From Bin5 sp965218625 (GTDB lineage: Bacteria > Chloroflexota > Anaerolineae > Caldilineales > Caldilineaceae): DNA of 64,000 nt. A program made the position numbers and the translations under genes. The notes under the pieces are model-generated. The model had not been told where the DNA came from and searched no databases. It saw only the letters and a program-made list of their open reading frames with translations. Below, in pieces: positions 38,354-45,848 of this stretch. The DNA lies in NCBI GenBank assembly GCA_965218625.1, contig CBDCLG010000013.1:62001-126000 (forward strand). Reading direction: 5' to 3'. Every line of letters begins with the position of its first letter. Position 1 is the stretch's first letter.

Positions 38354-39148
38354 TCAGGCCGGAACTGGTTCTTCGAACAACGAGGGGAAGTGGGTAAAGG
38401 GGTCAGCCGGATCGCGGAAGAGGATCTGTTGGCGCGGCGTAAGATCGGCATTGGAGGGCGGTTGGACGCGCCGCGAGGTCCAGGCCATGTGGGACACACA
38501 GTATTTGTAGAGAAGCGAACGCCGTTCGTGCCCGGCCTCCCATGCAGCCGTTCCATGCGTCAGTGCCTCGGTGAACAGGATTGCCGAGCCGGCGGGGGCC
38601 TCGGGAATGATAACGCAGGAGGCATCCTGGGGCGCCTCGTCAATCTGCTGGGGCAGCTTGTAGTTGCTCTTGTGGCTACCGGGAATGCAGCAGAAACCAC
38701 CCATTCCCGGACCTGAGTCGGTCAGACACCAGGTCACAACCACGAATCCATTGTAAATCTGGTCGTCGCGGAAAGGGACGTATTCGCCCGGCTGCGCGCG
38801 CGCGGTCCTGGCGGTGGCGCCGTAGTCGGCGTGCAGCCGCCCCCTGCCCATCCCTTGATTCATACACATCCCATATATGCGGTCGAGCCTGAAGCAGTCG
38901 CCCAGCCGGAGGCGCAGGATAGGCACAATACGGGGATGGTCCAACAGGTCTACAAAAGGTTGACCCCATGCGAGAAAACCGGGTCCCTCCGGGGCGCTGC
39001 CGAAGCGTTGGGTATGACCGGGCTCGGGAAGCTGTTGGCCATCGAGCAGGCGATTGAACTGAGCGACTTCAGCATCGCTCATAACGTTTTCGATCACAAG
39101 GTAGCCCTGCACGTCAAAGAGGTACTGAAGCAGATTGAGATCGGTCAT
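38354..39148 (-). CDS. Phytanoyl-CoA dioxygenase (PhyH) family protein
   Basis: A 264-residue protein of the PhyH family from the ATG at 39148 (TDLNLLQYLFDVQGYLVIENVMSD), preceded by CATAGGACGAACG. The iron motif is intact in RLHADYG (near residue 112), followed by GFVVVTWCLTD, a GMGGFCCIPGSHKSNY block and the distal His in TEALTHGTAAWE with a nearby RRS Arg. It aligns along its length with the plus-strand protein at 17404, which has LPHVV where this one has LHAD, showing what that paralogue lost. An upstream in-frame start at 39241 gives a basic, non-conserved leader. Confidence 0.88.
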   Translation of the reverse strand: MTDLNLLQYLFDVQGYLVIENVMSDAEVAQFNRLLDGQQLPEPGHTQRFGSAPEGPGFLAWGQPFVDLLDHPRIVPILRLRLGDCFRLDRIYGMCMNQGMGRGRLHADYGATARTARAQPGEYVPFRDDQIYNGFVVVTWCLTDSGPGMGGFCCIPGSHKSNYKLPQQIDEAPQDASCVIIPEAPAGSAILFTEALTHGTAAWEAGHERRSLLYKYCVSHMAWTSRRVQPPSNADLTPRQQILFRDPADPFTHFPSLFEEPVPA

Positions 39149-39355
39149 CGTTCGTCCTATGGGTTCTTCCTTGATGTTCGTCAGTTTGCCGAGACCGGTA
39201 TCCGGTCTCCTTTTGGAACGGCCGACCGAATCATAAACCATCAGGGCGCTCGTGGCAACAGCCTCAAACGGAAGGACGGCGCATTGTCCACCTTGCGGGT
39301 GTTTTGCGCCGTCCGGATTTCCGTTTTTGTTCTTGTGTGCGGCAGTTCGACGGAT

Positions 39356-40234
39356 TTACTCTGGAGCTGCTTGTACCGGGCCGATTGTTGAGCTGAGGCC
39401 CCTCTTCAGCACGCCCTCGCTGTCAACGTATGTTGCGTAGGCGCGCAGGAACATGCCTACGTCGGCGTCAACCGGCGTGTAGCTGGACGAGTCTTCTACC
39501 GAAATGTTGTCGATGTCATTCCAGTCGCTGAGTGCGTCCGCGGAGCTCTCCCACTGCCAATCTCCCAGGTCGCTGTAAGTGTCCACGGCCAGTGATAGTT
39601 CGACGCTGATGGACTGTCCGACCTGGGGGGGCAGTCCGGCGATGAATCTAGCAACATTGGGTTGCGTCTGAGGCGTTGGCATTGGCGTGGGGGTTGGCGA
39701 CGGCTCGGGTGTGGACGTTGGACCAGGACCGGGAACAAGCCCGTTGGACGGGAACCAGTCCGACCAGGGGCCAGCGCCGAGGATGTTTCGCCCGCGGAGA
39801 CGGAATCGGTAGACTCTGTCGGGGTCCAAGCCTTTCACGGTGTAGGCCACCGCTTCCGTTCCCTCGGTTACGCCCAGTATCGACACCTCTCCCTCGGTCG
39901 TCCAAGACTCTCCTGTGCCGATAGACCGCCACTGGATGTCGTATGACGAGACATGCAGCAGGGGCAGCGACATGGGCAAGGGGGCGGTCGAGAATTGGAC
40001 TGTCAGTTCCTCCAGCGAGTGCTGCTCCACCTCGCCGGCGATCGATTTGGCCGGCGGGGCCACCCTAAGCGCGGCAAAGATCGCGCCGACGATGATCAAC
40101 GCGCCGACGATTGCAAGGGTGACTTTGTTGACGAGCAGGCGCAACATGATTACGCAGATGCGGAAGAACATGTGCAAGACAATGCCTAGGACCGTATGTA
40201 CGCGACTTACTCCTCTTACCGGCAGGTTCGCCAT
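39356..40234 (-). CDS. Membrane-anchored surface protein: FN3 domain plus one surface repeat
   Basis: A 292-residue protein with a hydrophobic anchor near residues 38-58 (VTLAIVGALIIVGAIFAALRV), a fibronectin type III-like domain (about 84-165, with SSYDIQWRSIG, GLDPDRVYRFRLRGRN and GPWSDW), a Thr/Pro/Glu-rich spacer (PTSTPEPSPTPTPMPTP) and a C-terminal repeat unit of about 85 residues (WQWESSADALSDW, YTPVDADVGMFLRAYATYVDSEG, ending STIGPV). The same unit occurs three times in the next gene. The start at 40234 follows CTAGGAGGTTGACACA, a strong ribosome-binding site, and a good promoter lies upstream. A role in adhesion or envelope structure is inferred. Confidence 0.82.
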   Translation of the reverse strand: MANLPVRGVSRVHTVLGIVLHMFFRICVIMLRLLVNKVTLAIVGALIIVGAIFAALRVAPPAKSIAGEVEQHSLEELTVQFSTAPLPMSLPLLHVSSYDIQWRSIGTGESWTTEGEVSILGVTEGTEAVAYTVKGLDPDRVYRFRLRGRNILGAGPWSDWFPSNGLVPGPGPTSTPEPSPTPTPMPTPQTQPNVARFIAGLPPQVGQSISVELSLAVDTYSDLGDWQWESSADALSDWNDIDNISVEDSSSYTPVDADVGMFLRAYATYVDSEGVLKRGLSSTIGPVQAAPE

Positions 40235-40351
40235 TGTGTCAACCTCCTAGCTCTAGTTGTTCTGTTTTCCCGTTTTGCGGGCTCGGAGGGGATCCCAAGA
40301 ACCTCGTTCCTCGACCCGGTTTTCCTCTCATCGTCTGCCCAGCGAATTCTC

Positions 40352-40380
40352 AGTATAGTCGCTGAATATTGGATTGTAAA
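40352..40380 (-). promoter_or_regulatory. Sigma70-like promoter for the FN3 surface protein
   Basis: On the minus strand TTTACA (40380-40375, 5 of 6) and TATACT (40357-40352, 5 of 6) are separated by 17 bp. The predicted transcript would have a leader of about 110 nt before the ATG at 40234. This is one of the best promoter matches in the window. Confidence 0.6.
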
Positions 40381-40912
40381 TCCATTCGCCAATCGGGAGT
40401 TTCCGGTTTTGCGCATGCGGGACGAGAGCAGATTTTGGGAAAATTACTCTGGTAGAGAGCGGAAAAGCGCGCCGGGACTGGGTCGAAATCGGCCTTGATT
40501 GCCACATTGACTGGATGCCTACGTTCTGTCAACGTCGGCAATGAATTGCCCCAACGTAGAGGAGTCGTTGCGTTCCAAATCAAGAGAGGTTGGAGGGTGG
40601 AGCGAAAGTCCGGCGTACCGGGAAAAGAGGAGCGCGCGTTGCACTCTGCAAATTGCAAAAGGAAACAGGAGTCTTTCCGGGACGAGAAAAGTGAAAAAGG
40701 AGATTTTTTTGGGGCGGGTCTAACGGGAAGAGAGGCGTGGTGGCGTTGGAACGGTCTGCGGGTGAGGGTTAACGAAGACTCTGATGTGCAGCCGGGAGGG
40801 AAAAGAAGGGGGCAGAACGGCTGCAGCGACCGGTGCGGCGTCGCAAGAATTGGGCCGACGAGATTGGTTCGGGCAGAGGACCGCTACTCGACGACAGGCA
40901 GTGTCACAAGGA
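40381..40912. other. Gap without a supported gene between two surface-protein genes
   Basis: This 532-bp stretch lies between the FN3-gene promoter and the stop of the repeat lipoprotein gene (both minus strand). A plus-strand frame (40495-41079) overlaps the antisense of the lipoprotein gene and has no family or ribosome-binding site. The region is purine-rich on the plus strand around 40560-40740. I see no RNA gene. Confidence 0.35.
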
Positions 40913-41980
40913 TTACCTCACGACAGGGCCGATGGTCTGAGTCAGGGCTCTCTGGAGTTCGTCTTCACTGTCGACATACAGGGCTGAAGCGCGTAGGTAG
41001 TGGTCCTCGTCGTCGCCCGACGGCGTGTACCTTGATGAACTTCCGGCGTCGTAGTTTGTTATGTCTTCCCAGTCGCTGAGCCCGTCTTCAGAGCGCTCCC
41101 ACTTCCAAATGCTGAGATCGCTGAACTGGTCACTGGGAAGTGAGATGCGAACTCGTATCTCTGTTCCGACCGTGGGGGGATTTGAGCCTTGGTGGAACTC
41201 GGCGGCATTGGTTACTGTCTCAACCGCGATGACCGGCCCAATGGTCTGGCTGAGACCCCTTCGATAGTTATCGTCGCTGTCGAGATAGACGATTGAGGCG
41301 CGCAGATACTTACCTTTGTCGGCGGAACCGGCCGTGTAGATCGATGGATCGTCGGCATCGTAATCGGTGACATCGACCCAGCCCCTCAGACCGTTGGCGG
41401 ACCTATCCCATCTCCAGCGCCCGGCTTCGCTGTATTGGGAACTCGATAGGGTTATGACGGCACGGACTGCGCGGGTCACCACGACCGGGTCGTGGCCAAA
41501 CCTGAAATCAGTGGTCGTCGTATCTATGGAGGCCGTCTCGACGGGGCCGATGATCGGGCTGACACCGATGCTGGCAACGTCGTCGCTGTCCACGAATGGG
41601 ACCGAGGCGCGCAGATATTTGCCTTCATCGGTTGACGCCGATGTGAATAGAGAGGAGTCGGTGAGACGTGCGCCGGGGACATTTCTCCAGCCGTTGAGAC
41701 CGTCGTCTGAGCGTTCCCACTGCCAGCGGCCGCGGTCGCTGTAGGACTCTTCGTCCAGGCTGAGTTCGGCGCGAATTGTCTGGCCAACAATGGCGGGGTC
41801 GCCTCCCTCGACGACCCTGACGACATCGATCGCTGTCTGGCGTGTTGGGGTAGGCGTGGGCATCGGCGTTGGCGTCGGCGCAGGGGGGGGATTTACGATA
41901 ATGCATGCGCTCAGCACGGCTCCCGCGAACGTTGCTGCCAGCCAACTTAAGAGAGTTCGGCGGCTCCCTCTACCAGACAT
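40913..41980 (-). CDS. Surface lipoprotein with three ~85-90-residue repeats
   Basis: A 355-residue predicted lipoprotein: basic N-terminus, hydrophobic core and lipobox VLSAC (near residue 25), then a Pro/Thr spacer (PPPAPTPTPMPTPTPT) and three tandem units at about 57-150, 152-247 and 250-355. Each unit carries a W-x-W-(E/D)-R-S-x-(D/N)-G-L-x-x-W core, a (Y/F)-(L)-R-A segment, an aromatic-x-D-S-(D/E) turn and the ending (P/Q)-(I/T)-IGPV. The gene at 39356 has one unit of the same kind with the same spacer style. An Ig-like beta-sandwich is likely. The ATG follows CGAGGAGAGCGAGCGC. A role in attachment or envelope architecture is inferred. Confidence 0.85.
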   Translation of the reverse strand: MSGRGSRRTLLSWLAATFAGAVLSACIIVNPPPAPTPTPMPTPTPTRQTAIDVVRVVEGGDPAIVGQTIRAELSLDEESYSDRGRWQWERSDDGLNGWRNVPGARLTDSSLFTSASTDEGKYLRASVPFVDSDDVASIGVSPIIGPVETASIDTTTTDFRFGHDPVVVTRAVRAVITLSSSQYSEAGRWRWDRSANGLRGWVDVTDYDADDPSIYTAGSADKGKYLRASIVYLDSDDNYRRGLSQTIGPVIAVETVTNAAEFHQGSNPPTVGTEIRVRISLPSDQFSDLSIWKWERSEDGLSDWEDITNYDAGSSSRYTPSGDDEDHYLRASALYVDSEDELQRALTQTIGPVVR

Positions 41981-42194
41981 GCGCTCGCTCTCCTCGATGA
42001 AGAATCCGTCTCAGCGACAAAAAGAAGCTGACGCCCCTCGCCAGGAAGGCGACAGCTTGCAGGCTTTGCTTAACTGCAGTTCCTTCGGCGCATTCAGTGT
42101 ACCGACAAGCGAATCTAAAGTCAAACGTTGCCGCAAACCCGGGGCGGCCTCGCGTGGACGGCGATGGCCGGTTGCGCGATGGCGGGTCGCCTGC

Positions 42195-42210
42195 CGCGGC
42201 GCGTGCCGCG
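42195..42210 (-). terminator. Hairpin downstream of the sugar transporter operon
   Basis: CGCGGC and GCCGCG flank a 4-nt loop, 40 bp after the MalG-type stop codon on the minus strand. No U-run follows, so it is a weak terminator candidate in GC-rich DNA. Confidence 0.3.
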
Positions 42211-42249
42211 TCGTCAAGTGGCCGGATACACTGTGAGGAGCGTGCTGTT

Positions 42250-43155
42250 TCAGCCTTTGACGCCGGTGATTACGATGCCCTGGATGTAGTTCTTCTGGGC
42301 GATGAAAAAGAGGATGATACAGGGAGAGAGCACGACCAACGAGGCGGCCATCAGGAGCGTCCACTCGACACGATGCTGTCCCTGGAAGAACCGAAGGCCG
42401 AGCGCGAGGGTATACTGGTCGAGGTCGGAGAGGAAGATCAGGGGGCCGAGAAAGTCATTCCAGTGTTGCATAAAGGAGAAGACAAGGATAATGCCCAGGG
42501 CGGGCTTGATGAGGGGGACGCAGATTCGATAGAAGATGCCGAAGGTGCTGCAGCCATCGACGCGTGCGGCGTCATCCAGTTCCAAAGGCAACGTCATGAA
42601 GAATTGGCGGAGCAGGAAGACGAAGAAGGCGCTGGTGGCGAAGAAGGTGGGGACGACAAGCGGCAGGATTGTGTTGATCCAGCCCAACTGCTTGAAGAGA
42701 ATGAAGAGGGGAATGATTATGGATGGGTAGGGCAACATCATGGTGGCCAGCACGAGCAGAAAGATTGCGTCGCGGCCGGGGAAGCGAATGCGCGCGAAGC
42801 CGAACGCGACGATTGCGCAGGAAATGATATGGCCGACGATAGACAGCCCGGTGATTCGCACTGTGTTGAACAGCCATTCATTGAAGGGCAGGATCGTCCA
42901 CGCTGTCGAATAGTTGCCAAAGCGGGGTGGAACAGGGATCCACTCGATGGGAAAGGTGAACTCCGTGCCAGGTTTTTTGAGCGAGGTGCTTATCATCCAG
43001 AAGAATGGCAGCATAACGCCGCAGGCTCCAGCGGTGAGCAGAATGTAGACGACGACCTTAAGCAGCAGGTCCTGTCTTTTCCGGCTCTGCCAAAGTTGTG
43101 CGAAGCCCGAGAACAGGGGTCGTTGACCTGGTTGTTCGAGACTGTGTTGCGCCAT
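42250..43155 (-). CDS. Sugar ABC transporter permease, MalG/UgpE type
   Basis: Inner-membrane permease of a carbohydrate uptake (CUT1) transporter, 301 residues with about six helices. Visible features are the N-terminal cytoplasmic extension, FFWMISTSLKKPGTEF, PYPSIIIPLFILFKQLGWINT, and the coupling (EAA) loop LPLELDDAARVDGCSTFGIFYRICVPLIKPAL near residue 195. The C-terminus QKNYIQGIVITGVKG is the family ending. It follows the MalF-type gene by 4 bp. The three-gene set with the binding protein at 44162-45535 lacks its own ATPase, as CUT1 systems often share a MsmK/MalK-type subunit. Confidence 0.94.
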   Translation of the reverse strand: MAQHSLEQPGQRPLFSGFAQLWQSRKRQDLLLKVVVYILLTAGACGVMLPFFWMISTSLKKPGTEFTFPIEWIPVPPRFGNYSTAWTILPFNEWLFNTVRITGLSIVGHIISCAIVAFGFARIRFPGRDAIFLLVLATMMLPYPSIIIPLFILFKQLGWINTILPLVVPTFFATSAFFVFLLRQFFMTLPLELDDAARVDGCSTFGIFYRICVPLIKPALGIILVFSFMQHWNDFLGPLIFLSDLDQYTLALGLRFFQGQHRVEWTLLMAASLVVLSPCIILFFIAQKNYIQGIVITGVKG

Positions 43156-43159
43156 TCGA

Positions 43160-44050
43160 TCACCCGCCTTCGTAGTAGACCCAACTGGATGAGGTGCGCA
43201 GTATCAAGAAGGTGAAGGCCAGAATGACCAGGAATAACACCCATGCCAGGGCCGAGGCATAGCCCATGCTGAACCACTGAAATCCCTGCTGGTAGAGATA
43301 GAGCACATAGAATAGTGTGGCGTAGTTCGGTCCGCCTTTGGTCATAATAAAGGCCTGGGTAAAGACCTGAAATGAGCCGATGACGCCCATGATGAGGTTG
43401 AGCAGGAGGACCGGCGTGATCATGGGCACGGTGATGCGGCGGAACTTCTGAAATACATTGGCGCCGTCGAGGGTAGCCGCTTCGTAGAAGGCGGTGGGGA
43501 TCCCCTGGAGCGCGCCGAGGTAGATCAGCATGCCGCCGCCCACTCCCCAGATGCTCATGACGATGAGGGCGGGCAGCGCCCAAGTCTCGCTTCCCAGCCA
43601 GGCGGGCCCCTTGATGCCGATGGCTTTGAGCAGGACGTTGATGACGCCGAAGCGGGGATTGAAGATCCACAACCAGAGGAGCGAAACTGCCACGCCTGCG
43701 GTGACGCTGGGCAGATAGAAGAGTGTGCGGAAGAAGCCGATCAGGCGGATCTTCTGGTTCAGCAGCATGGCCAGGAAGAGGCCGAGGGCCAGGTTGAGCG
43801 GGACGTTGAGGAGGAAGAGAATGGTGACCTTGAGCGATTGCCAGAAGAACTTGTCTTCGACCATGAACTTGTAGTTTTCGAAGCCGACGAATTCAGGCGT
43901 GCCAACGATGTTCCATTTGGTCAGGCTGATCGAGAAGGAGCCTAGCAGTGCGCCGGCGGTGAAGATGGCAAAGCCGATAATCCACAACGAGATGAAGGCA
44001 TAGCCCTCGAATACGTTCTTCCAGTAGAGTCTGCTCTTGCCCAGTACCAC
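43160..44050 (-). CDS. Sugar ABC transporter permease, MalF/UgpA type
   Basis: First membrane subunit of the CUT1 transporter, about 296 residues. I set the start at the GTG at 44050 because GAAAGG lies 7-8 nt upstream; the ATG at 44155 would add 35 residues of Arg/Gly/Pro-rich sequence unlike the family. It begins VVLGKSRLYWKNVFEGYAFISLW, with the membrane helices, the loop VGFENYKFMVEDKFFWQSL, and the coupling segment IPTAFYEAATLDGANVFQKFRRITVPMITPVL. The C-terminus SSWVYYEGG is typical. The binding-protein gene is 112 bp upstream. Confidence 0.93.
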   Translation of the reverse strand: MVLGKSRLYWKNVFEGYAFISLWIIGFAIFTAGALLGSFSISLTKWNIVGTPEFVGFENYKFMVEDKFFWQSLKVTILFLLNVPLNLALGLFLAMLLNQKIRLIGFFRTLFYLPSVTAGVAVSLLWLWIFNPRFGVINVLLKAIGIKGPAWLGSETWALPALIVMSIWGVGGGMLIYLGALQGIPTAFYEAATLDGANVFQKFRRITVPMITPVLLLNLIMGVIGSFQVFTQAFIMTKGGPNYATLFYVLYLYQQGFQWFSMGYASALAWVLFLVILAFTFLILRTSSSWVYYEGG

Positions 44051-44161
44051 AGTTCGGCCTTTCTGCCGCAGGTTCCGGCGGCCCGATACAGGGAGCGAGG
44101 AGGGGGAAAGCCCGCCTCCTCGTCTCCCGACCGGCAAGCCGCAACCGCGCGGCAAACCCGT

Positions 44162-45535
44162 CTAGGCGTTCTCGGCGAGGATCTCCTCGATCTGCGCGCA
44201 CATATCGTCGGCGGCCTCCTGGGCCGTTTTGACGCCGCGCAGCGCGTTGTCGACCTCTGTCGTCATGACTGTGAAGAGCACGCGATAGGGCTGCGGGCTT
44301 CTCGGGACGAAGGGATTGGGGATTGTATTGATGTATCCCTCGCGAATCATGGGGATGTCGAGCGCCCCCAGCGGTTCGGTATAGGCCTTGGACTCGAAGA
44401 TCGAGTAGCGGGTGGGGCCATCGGAGAAGGCGAGCTTGATGCCGCTGTCGTAGCCTTCTTCCCATGCTTCCAGACTGCTGCGGTAGGCGGACCAGTCGAA
44501 GGCCTCCTGGGCGTGGTTGCTGTTGGAGGAGATCACGATCTGGTCGGTATCGCCCCAGCAGCGGAAGCCGGCCTTGCCGGCGGGGACGAGCACAAAGTCC
44601 CACTCGAAGGGAAGTTCGTAGCCTTCGCGCAGGTCGCGCACCGAGTCGCAGGTGGTGCCGCCGGCCATGACGATTCTACCCGTGTTGAAGTTGATGCCCA
44701 GCTGGCTGGCCTGCATTTCGGGCGGAGGCTGGATGGCGTGTTCGAGGACGAGGTCGGCCATAAACTTGATGCCTTCGACTGCGTCCGGGCTGTTGATGGT
44801 GCAGGTGGAGATTGCGTCGTCAAAGACTTCGCCCCCGGCTGCGCGGATGGTGGCGAGCTGATTGGTGCCGCCGGAACCGCCGTAGAAGTACTGGTCGGTT
44901 TCGCCGTCGCCATCGAGGTCCTTGGTCAGCTCTTTGCCCATTTCGATGAAGGTGTTCCAGTTCCAGCCGTCGGCGCCCTGTTCCCAGTAGAGGTCGCCGG
45001 GCTGGGGCATGCCGGCCTCTTCGATCAGGGTCTTGTTGTAGCGCAGTTGATGGGTGCAGGACTTCTGGGGCAGACCGAAGACGGCGCCGTCGAAAAGCGC
45101 GTCGCCGTGGTAGACGACATCGTCGTAGTTGAGAGCGTCGCCGTAGGCATCGATGAAGTCGGTTAACGGGATGGAGCCGCCGGCGGTGTGGGTCTCCGCC
45201 ATCAGGGCAGGGTGGCAGCCGAAGGTGTCGGGCGCGTTGCCGCCGGCCACCATGACTGGGATCTTGGTGTTGTAGTCGCCCCAGGGCAGGACGAGTGGCT
45301 CAACGATAACGCCGGGATTCTTCGACTTGAATAGTTCTGCCAGCCCGGTTTCGGTCGGTACGTCTCCTTCTGAACCATGCCTGGCCCAGCCGATGGTGAT
45401 TTCTTCCATGTCGGGCATGTCGCCGGCGGCGCCGGTATCGGTCGCCGCGGGCATGGCTCAGGCGCTGAGCGCGACGGTCGCGCCGCCTGCGGCCATCGCC
45501 TTGAGCATGGAACGCCTACTCAATCTTGCTGTCAT
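44162..45535 (-). CDS. Sugar ABC substrate-binding lipoprotein interrupted by TGA at the lipobox cysteine
   Basis: Extracytoplasmic solute receptor of the CUT1 family (SBP_bac_1), 458 codons including one internal TGA. The true start is the ATG at 45535 after CAAGGAGCACAAG. The leader reads MTARLSRRSMLKAM (twin-arginine motif), a hydrophobic core, then VALSA and TGA (45460-45458), then in the same frame AMPAATDTGAAGDMPDM and the mature receptor. The other Tat lipoproteins here read LSAC or LVAC at this spot, so the TGA sits where Cys is expected. The mature part is otherwise intact (e.g. VMVAGGNAPDTFGCHPALMAE, WNTFIEMGKELTKDLDGDGETDQ). Restart at the ATG 45454 would give a cytoplasmic, unlipidated protein. 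Mutation, sequencing error or recoding are all possible. Confidence 0.88.
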
Positions 45536-45656
45536 CTTGTGCTCCTTGAAGAAGGTGGTTTGGTTGGGTGGAAAATCTGGAAAACCTTGCGCCGCTGCAA
45601 CGGAAGCGGGGTTGTATTCCTGCCTGCCGCGCAACGGGAGGCCATCACCTTGGCAA

Positions 45657-45693
45657 CGATTCGAATTTTGAACGAATCGCGCGAAATTGTCAA
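45657..45693 (-). promoter_or_regulatory. Promoter with overlapping palindromic operator for the sugar transporter operon
   Basis: On the minus strand a perfect TTGACA (45693-45688) and CAAAAT (45670-45665, 4 of 6) are 17 bp apart, about 120 bp before the ATG at 45535. A perfect inverted repeat, CGATTCG (45657-45663) and CGAATCG (45673-45679) with a 9-bp spacer, covers the -10 box. This arrangement is typical of repression by a LacI- or GntR-type regulator; no regulator gene is in the window. Confidence 0.6.
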
Positions 45694-45848
45694 GGAATGT
45701 CATAAAACGGAAGCATCCCGAAATAGGGGTTGGACTCGACCTGCTCGGGACTTGGAGAGCAGCTGCAGCCCACCGGGAGGTCGAGAAAGGGGCTCAGGCC
45801 TTCGAGCCCAGAGGGGAGATCATGGCGGTGTCAACCGGGCTTGGATGG
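45694..45848. other. Rest of the intergenic region after the FG-GAP lipoprotein gene
   Basis: 155 bp between the promoter region of the sugar transporter and the stop codon of the FG-GAP lipoprotein gene, both on the minus strand. No gene or clear terminator hairpin with a U-run is visible. Confidence 0.3.

Noticed and set aside
40495..41079. 194-codon plus-strand open frame
   Set aside because: Runs into the antisense of the repeat lipoprotein gene and has no family signal.
45425..45460. Selenocysteine insertion at the internal TGA with a downstream hairpin
   Set aside because: The stem is what GC-rich DNA gives by chance, no sel genes are in the window, and Sec in a lipobox is unprecedented to my knowledge; kept only as one alternative in the finding.
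45458..45460. Genome-wide reassignment of TGA
   Set aside because: Other genes here end in TGA at sensible places (e.g. the genes ending at 7071, 24228 and 57097), so TGA is a normal stop.
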